From positions 1 through 64,000 of the forward strand of contig JAJPHP010000006.1 of assembly GCA_021325255.1 (NCBI GenBank): a stretch of 64,000 nt of DNA, written 5' to 3'. Shown here piece by piece: positions 35,158-43,798 of this stretch (position 1 is its first letter; each line of letters starts with the position of its first letter). The notes beneath the pieces were generated by a model. The model was given only the letters and a program-made list of their open reading frames with translations, was not told the origin of the DNA and did not search any database. Both the position numbers and the translations under genes were made by a program. The stretch comes from Nitrososphaerota archaeon. Lineage in GTDB: Archaea; Thermoproteota; Nitrososphaeria; Nitrososphaerales; CADDZS01.

Positions 35158-36143
35158 CCGCAACAGAACAGCCACCTCTCCTCGACGTTGACAATTTGAG
35201 TCTTGCATACAAGGTGGGCGAGGGAATCGGTTACGTTTTCAGAAATCTACGAATGCACATTGAACTGGGGGAAATGGTTGGGTTGGTCGGTGAGAGTGGT
35301 TGCGGAAAATCATCCCTAGCCTACTCCATAATCCGCTTGCTTCCACGAAATTCTAGAATCTTGGATGGTCGAATATCATTTGAGGGCGAATCGTTATTGG
35401 ATAAAAGCGAAGCTGAAATGAGGAAAATCCGGGGGAGCAAGATTTCCATGGTTTTCCAAGATCCGATGACCTCGTTGAATCCTGTATTTACAGTTGAACA
35501 ACAGATGGCGAAGGTAATCGAAGTGCACGAAGGACTAACCAAGCCCGACGCTAGAAAGAAAGTAGCAAGGATGCTTCGCCTGGTCGAGCTCGCGGACATT
35601 GAACGAGTAATGAAATCATACCCTCACGAGCTAAGCGGCGGGATGCAGCAGCGCATTATGATTGCGATGGCACTCTCCCTGAGTGCGAAACTTATCATCG
35701 CTGATGAGCCCACAAGCGCCGTCGATGCAACAATTCAGCTGCAGATTCTTCAGTTACTCATGGAACTGAAGAAGGAAGTAGGATTCTCCGTTCTCTTGAT
35801 CACTCATAATTTGGGCGTAGTAGCGAAGACATGTGACAGGGTTGCGGTGATGTACGCGGGGGATATTGTTGAGGAAGGCTCTGCTTCAACAGTCATGTCA
35901 AATCCTAATCACCCGTACACCAAGGCGCTCTTGCAGTCGATCCCAACAATCGCCAAGAGGCAAGGCGAAAATCGACCACCCCTTGCGACTATTGAAGGCA
36001 CCGCCCCAAACATTTTCAATATTCCACAAGGTTGCCCATTTCATCCTCGCTGCGCTTATCGATTGGATATTTGCTCAAGCATACCGCCTCAAAGGGCGCA
36101 AATTGATCTAGGGCATTTTTCCTCCTGTCATCTCAACGATTGA
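35154..36143 (+). CDS. ABC transporter ATP-binding protein, DppD/OppD type
   Basis: A 329-residue ATPase. Walker A GESGCGKSS near residues 45-53, the signature LSGGMQQR near 159-166, Walker B IIADEPTSAVD near 181-190 and the switch His in LITHNLG near 215. The C-terminal oligopeptide/HPY-type extension includes GCPFHPRCAYRLDIC, a Cys pattern normal in this family. The open frame extends upstream within dppC, but ATG 35154 overlaps its stop (ATGA) and starts the conserved region. Confidence 0.94.
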   Translation: MTATEQPPLLDVDNLSLAYKVGEGIGYVFRNLRMHIELGEMVGLVGESGCGKSSLAYSIIRLLPRNSRILDGRISFEGESLLDKSEAEMRKIRGSKISMVFQDPMTSLNPVFTVEQQMAKVIEVHEGLTKPDARKKVARMLRLVELADIERVMKSYPHELSGGMQQRIMIAMALSLSAKLIIADEPTSAVDATIQLQILQLLMELKKEVGFSVLLITHNLGVVAKTCDRVAVMYAGDIVEEGSASTVMSNPNHPYTKALLQSIPTIAKRQGENRPPLATIEGTAPNIFNIPQGCPFHPRCAYRLDICSSIPPQRAQIDLGHFSSCHLND

Positions 36144-36173
36144 AAAGGTGAGGGTCGAGCTCTACTAGCCTTG

Positions 36174-37145
36174 ATGCTATCTGTCAACAACCTCTCCGTT
36201 CATTACAGCAGAAGGCGAGGTTTCCTGAGTAGAGCGAGGGAACACATACGGGCGGTCGACGGCATCAGTTTCGAAATAGAATCCAGTAAGACATTTGGCC
36301 TAGTCGGTGAATCCGGTGCTGGCAAAAGTACCGTTGGCATGTGCGTTGCGGGACTGACCCGTCCAACGGGCGGCCAGATTCTGTTTGATGGAGCTGACGT
36401 GTGGAAATTGAAGGGGCAGGCAAGAATGCGATTTCATCAACAGGTGCAGATGATTTTCCAAAATCCGATCTCCTCTCTTGATCCGCGGTGGACCGTGAAG
36501 CAAATTATCAGTGAACCTCTCCTTCGCTTGTCAAAGGACAATGAGCGCTCTGAGGGAAAAATTATAGATTTGCTCGGCCTCGTTGGTCTGAACGAATCCT
36601 TTCTTTCCCGTTATCCGCACCAGATGAGTGGTGGTCAAAATCAGAGGGTAGCCATAGCAAGAGCTCTGGCGATGGAGCCCAGACTGCTAGTGCTGGACGA
36701 AGCCACCTCGGGACTGGACGTAAGCGTCCAAGCACAGATAGTGAACCTCCTTCTAAAACTCCAAAAGGAACTGGGTTTCACGTATCTCTTTATTTCGCAT
36801 GACCTTGGTCTCGTGAGCTATGTCAGCGATTACGTGGGCGTCATGTACCTGGGTCAGATAATCGAGAACGGCGATTCCTCGTTGACTTTCACTGCTCCTC
36901 GTCACCCTTACACGCAGGTCTTACTCGCATCCTCCAAGTTCGAAATGGATGCCTCCAAAAGCCTTCGAGGGGAACCGCCTAGCCTCACCAACGTGCCGCA
37001 AGGTTGTAGATTTCATCCAAGATGTCGTTTCGCAACCGAAATATGCAGAGAAAAGGAACCACAGCTTGAAAGCGCAGATCTTGGACAAAAGGTAGCATGC
37101 CATCATTGGAGTGAAATACTTAATGATGCTAAGCTCACCGCTTGA
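36174..37145 (+). CDS. ABC transporter ATP-binding protein, DppF/OppF type
   Basis: About 323 residues. Walker A GESGAGKST near 44-52, signature MSGGQNQR near 150-157, Walker B LLVLDEATSGLD near 170-181, switch His in FISHDLG, and the C-terminal GCRFHPRCRFATEIC stretch. It forms the ATPase heterodimer with the DppD-type protein. TTG 36171 sits directly before ATG 36174. It is 30 bases after dppD and is the last importer gene, with an alcohol dehydrogenase 50 bases on, probably in the same transcript. Confidence 0.94.
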   Translation: MLSVNNLSVHYSRRRGFLSRAREHIRAVDGISFEIESSKTFGLVGESGAGKSTVGMCVAGLTRPTGGQILFDGADVWKLKGQARMRFHQQVQMIFQNPISSLDPRWTVKQIISEPLLRLSKDNERSEGKIIDLLGLVGLNESFLSRYPHQMSGGQNQRVAIARALAMEPRLLVLDEATSGLDVSVQAQIVNLLLKLQKELGFTYLFISHDLGLVSYVSDYVGVMYLGQIIENGDSSLTFTAPRHPYTQVLLASSKFEMDASKSLRGEPPSLTNVPQGCRFHPRCRFATEICREKEPQLESADLGQKVACHHWSEILNDAKLTA

Positions 37146-37195
37146 GAGTTGCGACTAAAGAAAATGGGGCCCGGGGTTGTGTGGGATAGTTAATC

Positions 37196-38209
37196 ATGCG
37201 AGCGGCAATTCTCACGGAATACAAGAAGATCCAGATTGGAGAGAGACCCGAACCACCAATCGGGCGACACGACGTTCTCATTGAAGTTAGAGCATGTGGA
37301 CTATGCCCAACCGACTATCGACTCTATGCAGGAATATCCACTTGGAAGAAACCACCAATGGTCCTGGGGCATGAACCATCCGGAATTGTGGTGAAGGTTG
37401 GCGAAGAAGTAAGAAATATTGTGATTGGAGACACAGTAGCCGGCGACATTGTCAGGCGGTGCGGATACTGCAGAGAGTGTGTGGCCGGGAGGGAGAATCT
37501 CTGCAGAAATCGAAAGATTCTCAGCGAGGGCGCACTCGCAAAATACATAGCTGCGAACGAGATCTACATAAACAAGTTTTCAAGAGTCACCTTCGACGAA
37601 GCTACTTTCTCTGAACCACTTGCTTGCGTAATAAATGGCCAAAAGAACTCACGAGTCGCTGCCGGAGACCGGGTTGCGATTATAGGGGCAGGACAGATCG
37701 GCCTGATGCACATGCAAATTTCAAAATTGCTCGGGGCTGAAACGATAATGATAGACTTGCGTCAAGAGAGACTAGATGTAGCAACAAAACTAGGTTCGGA
37801 TCACACCATAAATTCTCAGAACGAAGACGCGATTTCCAAGGTCAAAGAGATCACCGAGGGATATGGAACTGACAAGGTAATAATCGCAGTAGGAAATAGC
37901 AAAGCTGTCGAATTGGGGGCCCAAATTATCGCGAAGATGGGTTCTCTGAACCTTTTTGGATCAATTAGCCCTCCCACAGAGACTGGATTGGATCTCAATT
38001 TGATTCACCATGGTGAGATCTCCCTAGTTGGAAGCTTCGATAAGACTAGATCTGATTTGCGACTCGCCACAAAGCTCATTGATGAAAAGAAGATAGACGT
38101 AAAGACTCTCATAAGCCATAGTTATGACCTTGAAGAGTCTCAGAAGGCTTTCGAATCGCTTGAGGCTGGCACCGGCACGAAGGTTATCGTCAGACCCAGT
38201 GGAGAGTAA
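37196..38209 (+). CDS. Zinc-dependent medium-chain alcohol/polyol dehydrogenase
   Basis: A 337-residue MDR enzyme. Catalytic zinc ligands: Cys in ACGLCPTDY near residue 37 and His-Glu in LGHEPSG near 58-59. The structural zinc site has four Cys in RRCGYCRECVAGRENLC near 89-103. The NAD-binding GAGQIGLMH is near 163-171, and the Asp in MIDLRQ suggests NAD(H). It resembles sorbitol, threonine or galactitol-phosphate dehydrogenases. Behind a sugar-type importer and before an aldolase and FGGY kinase, a polyol or sugar oxidation is likely. Confidence 0.91.
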   Translation: MRAAILTEYKKIQIGERPEPPIGRHDVLIEVRACGLCPTDYRLYAGISTWKKPPMVLGHEPSGIVVKVGEEVRNIVIGDTVAGDIVRRCGYCRECVAGRENLCRNRKILSEGALAKYIAANEIYINKFSRVTFDEATFSEPLACVINGQKNSRVAAGDRVAIIGAGQIGLMHMQISKLLGAETIMIDLRQERLDVATKLGSDHTINSQNEDAISKVKEITEGYGTDKVIIAVGNSKAVELGAQIIAKMGSLNLFGSISPPTETGLDLNLIHHGEISLVGSFDKTRSDLRLATKLIDEKKIDVKTLISHSYDLEESQKAFESLEAGTGTKVIVRPSGE

Positions 38210-38221
38210 TAGTAGATCAGA

Positions 38222-38965
38222 ATGTCTTCCATAGGGGTACAGCTCAGGCTAGCTAAATTGTTTCGAGAAGACGGTCGAAGCGCTATAGTGGCACTAGATC
38301 ACGGTGCCATCGTCGGGCCCCAGCCTGGTTGGACAGATCCGGAACCCACAATCAGAGCAATTCTTGACGCACGCCCGGACGCCATCATAACTACTCTTGG
38401 TATTTTCCAGAAGTACGTGGATCCGATAAAGGGGAGCAAGACACCGATCATTCTTTCGGTTCCCCTGATGGACGACGTTTCGAACGTAATTGAGCTTTCA
38501 GCCAAGATGGGGGTAGACGCGGTCAAGTTCTTCCTTGCGGTCAATGGTGGAAACGATGATTCCTACAACTTGTTGAAATTCTACAAGGCTACCACGATTT
38601 GCTCTTCATATGGCATCCCAGTTGTGGGAGAAATGTATCCTGTCAAGAGCGACAAGATAGCAGATCCAAGAAACCAGGACATTGTCGCAAAATACTCTAG
38701 GATTGGTATGGAGAGTGGGGCTAACGTGATTAAGACATTCTACACCGGGAGTGAAGAATCGTTCCGAGAAGTTGTTCGCTCCTGCCCAATACCTGTCCTT
38801 ATCTTAGGCGGTGAGAAGATGAATACTGACAAGGAGCTTCTCGAAACCATCGGCGCCGCAATGAGGGCGGGAGCAGCGGGCGCTGCAATCGGTAGAAATG
38901 TGTGGCAGCACAAAGACCCAAACACGATCACCAAATCAATCATAAAGGTAATACACGGAAGTTAG
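38222..38965 (+). CDS. DhnA/LsrF-type class I aldolase
   Basis: A 247-residue TIM-barrel aldolase of the DeoC/FbaB/LsrF group. SAIVALDHG is near residues 21-29 and the Schiff-base Lys is expected in GANVIKTFYTGS near 165-176; the phosphate-binding end reads GAAGAAIGRNVWQ near 220-232. Alternatives in the family are fructose-bisphosphate aldolase, ADH synthase and LsrF (autoinducer-2 phosphate thiolase). The gap to the dehydrogenase is 12 bases. Standing next to an FGGY kinase, it probably cleaves a phosphorylated ketose or similar product. Confidence 0.88.
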   Translation: MSSIGVQLRLAKLFREDGRSAIVALDHGAIVGPQPGWTDPEPTIRAILDARPDAIITTLGIFQKYVDPIKGSKTPIILSVPLMDDVSNVIELSAKMGVDAVKFFLAVNGGNDDSYNLLKFYKATTICSSYGIPVVGEMYPVKSDKIADPRNQDIVAKYSRIGMESGANVIKTFYTGSEESFREVVRSCPIPVLILGGEKMNTDKELLETIGAAMRAGAAGAAIGRNVWQHKDPNTITKSIIKVIHGS

Positions 38966-39033
38966 CCCAGCTTGATGGACGGTGGTCACTGCGAATTCTT
39001 GAATTTGCCCAGTCTCCATTGGAAGAATCTCTG

Positions 39034-40452
39034 ATGAACTCCCGCAAGCGGATTCTTTCGGTCGACTTTGGCACCAGCAACTGCAAAGCAATCCTCTTCG
39101 ATCAAGACGGTAGGATCCTTTCTTCCAGTATGGAAGGGGTAAAGACCCACTTTTCCACAACATTTGGCTCCGTAGAACTTGATGATCAGGAACTGCGCAC
39201 AAGTCTATTTTCCTGCATTCGAAAGGCCCTGTCGGGCCACGATGATACAGAAGCTGAACTAGTCGCGATCACTGCTCAGGCTACTTCAACGGTGTGTCTT
39301 AACCAGAAAGGTAATGCAGTGAGGCCCGTAATATCTCATCTCGACAAGAGGGCGGATAATTATGGAAGAAGATTGAGATTACAATCTCGTGATCTCAGCT
39401 ATACCGGCCTAAAACTTGGAGGAAGCCTCGAATGGATCAAGGAAACTCAACCTGATGATTTCAAAGCGACGAAATCCATTTGCGACATGAGGGAGTATCT
39501 TGGTTTTCTTCTTACACATCGATTAACCCACGATAAGAGTGCCCTTAGTGAATCCGATGTTTCAAAGTTGTGCGATATTCTGCGTATCGACGAAAGTGCA
39601 TTCGGACTACAGCACGACTACCTCTCCCCGATAGGAAATGTCGAACCAAATATCTCCCAAGAACTGGGATTGAATAGCGAAGTTCCCGTACTACTTTGCC
39701 CTTGGGACGGGTTGACATGCGTAATCGGTTCAGGTCTGCTGAAATTAGGGCTAGCTGCAGACATCGCAGGATCTACCGAAACAGTAGCCGCGCCAGTATC
39801 AAATCAGTCAAGACTCGGAACGCGCAACCATTTGATACCCAATTTTCGTTTGCTGTACGACTCTTTTCCATTCGGCCTAGCCTTTGAATGGTTCAAGAGT
39901 GCGTATTATGGCGGCTCCACAATAGATCAATTCGACGGCATCGAAAAGGACATTCTATCAATCCCTTCGACTGACTCTTCACGCGGCCCACTCTTTGTTC
40001 CGACTCTTAGAGAAGGCTGGCTGAATTGGATAATGGGTGGTTCGCTAATCGACTTGGACTTTCGAGCTACAAGAGGTCAGATGATGAGAGGGATCATGGA
40101 AGGAATCACTATGAGCGTAAGGCACTTCCTGGATCGTCTGAGAGAAGACCAAATTGAGATTCAAGAGCTGAGGGTAAGTGGAGGAGGTGCAAACAGCAGC
40201 ATATGGAACCAAATTAGAGCGGATATCTTAGGGTGCCCTGTTGTACTCTTGCAGACTATTGAAACTGGGTGTCTAGGAGCTGCAATTTTTGGTGTTGTCT
40301 CCTTGGGCATTTACAGAAGCATCGATGAGGGTTCAAACCAAATGGTCCACGAGGTTGATAGATACCAGCCACTGAGATCAAACGTAGAAAGGTATGAGAA
40401 GATGTACGCGCGGTTCACGACAGCATATGACCACTTCAATAGGAAAGATTGA
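39034..40452 (+). CDS. FGGY-family carbohydrate kinase
   Basis: About 472 residues from ATG 39034 (an open frame goes back into the aldolase gene). The ASKHA phosphate-1 loop VDFGTSNCKAILFD is near residues 10-23, ITAQATSTV near 81-89, the second-domain ADIAGSTETVA near 243, and the adenosine motif RVSGGGANSSIW near 380-391. The family phosphorylates sugars and polyols such as xylulose, ribulose or autoinducer-2. The usual FGGY signature itself is weak. It follows the aldolase by 68 bases and should supply its phosphorylated substrate. Confidence 0.88.
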   Translation: MNSRKRILSVDFGTSNCKAILFDQDGRILSSSMEGVKTHFSTTFGSVELDDQELRTSLFSCIRKALSGHDDTEAELVAITAQATSTVCLNQKGNAVRPVISHLDKRADNYGRRLRLQSRDLSYTGLKLGGSLEWIKETQPDDFKATKSICDMREYLGFLLTHRLTHDKSALSESDVSKLCDILRIDESAFGLQHDYLSPIGNVEPNISQELGLNSEVPVLLCPWDGLTCVIGSGLLKLGLAADIAGSTETVAAPVSNQSRLGTRNHLIPNFRLLYDSFPFGLAFEWFKSAYYGGSTIDQFDGIEKDILSIPSTDSSRGPLFVPTLREGWLNWIMGGSLIDLDFRATRGQMMRGIMEGITMSVRHFLDRLREDQIEIQELRVSGGGANSSIWNQIRADILGCPVVLLQTIETGCLGAAIFGVVSLGIYRSIDEGSNQMVHEVDRYQPLRSNVERYEKMYARFTTAYDHFNRKD

Positions 40453-40564
40453 CATCAACTCTGGCCATTACGTATCTCAGACAAGTCAACAGATCATTAC
40501 CGAGTTTGTTTGGATTCTCTAACTCTTTCGAAAAGTAATCTCAGGATTTCTAAAGTTCGATTAG

Positions 40565-40574
40565 GCTTATATTC
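40565..40574 (+). promoter_or_regulatory. TATA box of the HpaI-type aldolase/Ldh operon
   Basis: GCTTATATTC lies about 50 bases before ATG 40620, giving a leader of about 23 bases. It indicates a separate transcript from the kinase unit. Confidence 0.5.
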
Positions 40575-40619
40575 AGCACGTTAGTCAGCCAGCGACACGA
40601 GAAGAGTGCGAAGGCTAAG

Positions 40620-41432
40620 ATGGGTGTTATGAGGGCAAACAAACTAAGAGATCTCATGCGAAAGGGGGTTCCAACGGTGGGGACTCACATTGCTAGTACA
40701 TGGACGGGAGTCATGGAAGCAATCGGGCATTCTGGTGCGATGGATTATGTGGAGTTCACGAGCATATCAGCCCCGTATGACCTGTACGCTCTCGACAACC
40801 TTGCCATCGCATCCAGCCAGTTCGACATGTCGACAATGATAAAGATCGACCCGGAGCCAAAGCACTACCTCGCCCAGAGAGCTATTGGCGCAGGTATCCA
40901 AAACATACTGTTCTCCGACCTGAGAACTATTGCTGATGTGGAACAGGCCATAAGAGCTGTAAGGGCGGAGCCAGTCGGATGGAACGGCGCTTCATTCAAT
41001 CGCCTTGAGGGCTACGTGCTAGGCTCCGGCTCGAAGGATTTCGTGAAGTATACGAGCGACGTAGTTGTGGCAATCATGGTTGAGAAAATGTCATTATACG
41101 AGAAGATCGAGGACTTGATGAACTTCGACGGCGTCGACATGATACAGTTTGGTGGAACCGACTTCTCCCTCAGCTTGGGTACACCGGGTGATTACAGCAA
41201 TCCGAAGCTAGTGGAAGCAGAAGAGAGGACCATCAAGCTTGCATTGAAGTATGACAAGCACCCGCGGGGAGAATTATTCGCAGGCCCAACTGGTACGGAA
41301 GGATTCATGAAGAGACTACAGAGATTCATAGATCTCGGTGTTCGCGACTTCTGCATTGGGTCCGACTTGGGCATAATATTTTATTGGTTGAAAGAATACG
41401 GTGCCTTGACGCGAAAAGCCCTAAACCTCTGA
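40620..41432 (+). CDS. HpcH/HpaI-type aldolase family protein, divergent active site
   Basis: A 270-residue member of the HpcH/HpaI aldolase/citrate lyase fold. Recognisable parts are VGTHIASTWTGVMEAIGHSGAMDYVEF near residues 20-47, the metal-ligand Glu in IMVEKMSLYEKI near 154, and GGTDFSLSLG near 179-188 with the second ligand Asp. The catalytic His normally found after the second strand and the Arg of the third strand are not evident: these places read SISAPYD and MIKID. It may cleave a 2-keto-3-deoxy acid to pyruvate and an aldehyde, or have changed chemistry. Confidence 0.83.
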   Translation: MGVMRANKLRDLMRKGVPTVGTHIASTWTGVMEAIGHSGAMDYVEFTSISAPYDLYALDNLAIASSQFDMSTMIKIDPEPKHYLAQRAIGAGIQNILFSDLRTIADVEQAIRAVRAEPVGWNGASFNRLEGYVLGSGSKDFVKYTSDVVVAIMVEKMSLYEKIEDLMNFDGVDMIQFGGTDFSLSLGTPGDYSNPKLVEAEERTIKLALKYDKHPRGELFAGPTGTEGFMKRLQRFIDLGVRDFCIGSDLGIIFYWLKEYGALTRKALNL

Positions 41433-41446
41433 GAGTTGCACCCGCG

Positions 41447-42520
41447 ATGCCAACCCTTAGCGGCCAGCAGGTGGTTGAGACTTGCATTACAATATTCCAA
41501 GCTGCAGGTGTTTCACCACAGGACTCGCGAGTAATCGCGGAACATATTGCGAGGGCAAATCTATGTGGGCACGATTCTCATGGCATACAAAACGTTTCGC
41601 GGCTCGTTTCCCTTGTGAAGAAAGGTAGCATTAATCCCGCAGGTCGATGGAAAGTAGTTCGGGAATCTGCAGCTACCGCCCTTATTGACGGTGACTGGGC
41701 CTTTGGACAAGTGGTTTGTTCTGGCGCCGTCAGGTTGGTCATCGAAAAAGCTCGGGCTGTGGGTGTAGGGTCTGCAGGAATCTTCAACTGCTCCCACATT
41801 GGAAGGTTAGGGGACTACACCACGGCGATTGCGGAACAAGGTTTGATAGGAATGATATATGCCAATACGCTTCCTGGCGTTGCTCCATTCGGAGGGAGAA
41901 CTCGCGTTCTCGGCACAAATCCAGTAAGCTATGCTTTCCCCACGCAGGCTGATCCGATAATGGTGGATTTTGCCACCTCTATCGTGGCTGAAGGAAAAGT
42001 TAGGGCGGCAATGCACAAGGGTCTCCCCATTCCCGAGGGGTGGATCGTAGATAGAAACGGAAACTCTACAACAAATCCTAAGGACCTCTATCCGAACCCT
42101 GGCGAACCGATATCTGCTGGAGGGGCTCTTCTTCCAGCCGCCGGTCACAAAGGATATTCACTTGCTGTGACCCTCGACCTTCTGTGTGGAGCGCTAACAG
42201 GCTCGGGGATCGGCAAGGAGATCAAATCTGGCAACGGCGTTTTCCTACAGGCAATAAACATTGAGAGCTTTACGCCGATGACAGAATACCTTGCCCACGT
42301 GCACCGACTAATCTCGGAGCTGAAGAATGCTCCGCCTGCAACGGGAGTCGAAGAAATCCTTCTCCCGGGGGAACCGGAGCTCCAGTCCAAGCAGAAGAGG
42401 CTTGCTGAAGGAATTCAAGTGCCAGATTCAGCTTGGCAGGAGCTCGTCAAAACATCAAAAGAATTGAACGTCAACATAGAGTCGATTATTTCGGGTCCGA
42501 CAAAGGCATCGGAAAGATAG
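41447..42520 (+). CDS. Ldh family oxidoreductase (malate/L-lactate/sulfolactate dehydrogenase, type 2)
   Basis: About 357 residues from ATG 41447; the open frame begins earlier but overlaps the aldolase. Family motifs are HDSHGIQNVSRLV near residues 43-55, GDWAFGQVV near 82, FNCSHIGRLGDYT near 115-127 and VLGTNPVSYAFPT near 156-168. This Rossmann-unrelated NAD(P) enzyme group oxidises 2-hydroxyacids such as malate, lactate, ureidoglycolate or 2,3-diketo-gulonate. Fourteen bases after the aldolase stop, in one operon, it may process a hydroxyacid product. Confidence 0.9.
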   Translation: MPTLSGQQVVETCITIFQAAGVSPQDSRVIAEHIARANLCGHDSHGIQNVSRLVSLVKKGSINPAGRWKVVRESAATALIDGDWAFGQVVCSGAVRLVIEKARAVGVGSAGIFNCSHIGRLGDYTTAIAEQGLIGMIYANTLPGVAPFGGRTRVLGTNPVSYAFPTQADPIMVDFATSIVAEGKVRAAMHKGLPIPEGWIVDRNGNSTTNPKDLYPNPGEPISAGGALLPAAGHKGYSLAVTLDLLCGALTGSGIGKEIKSGNGVFLQAINIESFTPMTEYLAHVHRLISELKNAPPATGVEEILLPGEPELQSKQKRLAEGIQVPDSAWQELVKTSKELNVNIESIISGPTKASER

Positions 42521-42532
42521 GATTCCACCTTT

Positions 42533-43705
42533 CTACTCGATCAAGCCCATGCCGTAGGTAGGCATTGTCTTTTGGACGGGCAGGTTGACGGGCGGGTATT
42601 TCTCTATCACATTCTTGCGAATTGTGATCCCTATTCCGCTTCCTTTCGGAACTATCGCAGCTCCGTCGACTAGGTTATCCATGCTGAATATCGGCTCTTG
42701 AGGCAGTTCATCCCTCAGGGGTTGGAATGCCTTCGAGTCATATTCCATGAAGGTGCCCTCGTTCTGGGAGCAGAGGGCCTGGAGATTCGCTGCGATTCCT
42801 ATGGCAGTGAGTCCGCCGCAGTGCTGCACAATTGGCATGCCCGCTGATTCAGCGAGACCGAATATTTTCCTGCATTCACTTATTCCGCCGCAGACCGTAA
42901 CATCTGGAGTGAGATAGTCAGCAGCCCGCGCCTCAATTACGCTCTTGAACCCGTCTGCCAAGTAAATGTGCTCTCCAACTGCAATAGGCACCTCTGATTT
43001 TTGCCTGACTTCCCGGAGCGTGGTCAGGTCAAATACCTGCAAGATGGGTTCTTCGAAGTAGAAGATGTTGTATCTTGCAAGCATCTTACTGACCCTGATC
43101 GCAGCCGCGGGAGTGAAATTCAAGAATCCGTCAACCATGATCTTTACTTTGTCTCCTACCGCCTCCCGCGTCTTCTTCACGAACTCCTTGTCCCACTCTA
43201 GGTTGTTCCCAATCCTGATCTTTACGGCTTTGAGGCCTCTCTCCACAAGACTGACGTAGAAGCCTACGCTTTCCTCAGGAGAGTGAGTGAAGTCAAGCGG
43301 GCCGCCCGCATACACTTTGATCCTGTCTCGCGCACCCCCCAAGATCTTGTAGAGCGGCGAATTTGCTTCCTTCGCAATGATATCCCATAGTGCTATCTCG
43401 ACTCCACTGATGGCTTGTACAATTGGTCCACCGTGTCCGAAGTGTTGATAGCTAGCCGACATCTTTCGCAGTAGTTTCTCAACATCACGGGGATCTTCAC
43501 CTATTAGGTGCCGTTTGAGGACATCCTCAACGATAGTAGCGATGACGCGCGGGTAAGAATGACCGTAACAGTCGCTGGATTCCCCGATTCCGATGAGATC
43601 CTTCTTGTCAGTGTGAACTTCGATTATAGCAAAGTTGCGTATTCTCTCCCAAGGTTCCCTCTCCACATACCCGCATGGGTGTGTCCTAACTTCTGTAATC
43701 TTCAA
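42533..43705 (-). CDS. Mandelate racemase/muconate lactonizing enzyme family protein (sugar acid dehydratase-like)
   Basis: A 390-residue enolase-superfamily enzyme. The capping domain occupies about 1-130; the catalytic Lys region reads AVKIRIG near 165; metal ligands are Asp in IMVDGF near 191, Glu in YFEEP near 217 and Glu in AVGEH near 243; the catalytic His is in IVQHCGG near 296. This pattern fits galactonate/gluconate dehydratase-like members. It would give a 2-keto-3-deoxy acid, the substrate class of HpaI-type aldolases encoded just across on the other strand. TTG start at 43705, TATA box at about 43750. Confidence 0.9.
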   Translation of the reverse strand: MKITEVRTHPCGYVEREPWERIRNFAIIEVHTDKKDLIGIGESSDCYGHSYPRVIATIVEDVLKRHLIGEDPRDVEKLLRKMSASYQHFGHGGPIVQAISGVEIALWDIIAKEANSPLYKILGGARDRIKVYAGGPLDFTHSPEESVGFYVSLVERGLKAVKIRIGNNLEWDKEFVKKTREAVGDKVKIMVDGFLNFTPAAAIRVSKMLARYNIFYFEEPILQVFDLTTLREVRQKSEVPIAVGEHIYLADGFKSVIEARAADYLTPDVTVCGGISECRKIFGLAESAGMPIVQHCGGLTAIGIAANLQALCSQNEGTFMEYDSKAFQPLRDELPQEPIFSMDNLVDGAAIVPKGSGIGITIRKNVIEKYPPVNLPVQKTMPTYGMGLIE

Positions 43706-43748
43706 ACTGAATCAGCCTGTCGCTTCATTCTCACTTCGACTGTCGCAT

Positions 43749-43759
43749 GATCTTTAAAC
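43749..43759 (-). promoter_or_regulatory. TATA box of the dehydratase gene
   Basis: Minus-strand GTTTAAAGATC is about 48 bases before TTG 43705, leaving a leader of roughly 20 bases. Confidence 0.45.
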
Positions 43760-43798
43760 ATTTTTGCAAATGAGTAACGCAATCAGAACGCTGCCAAG

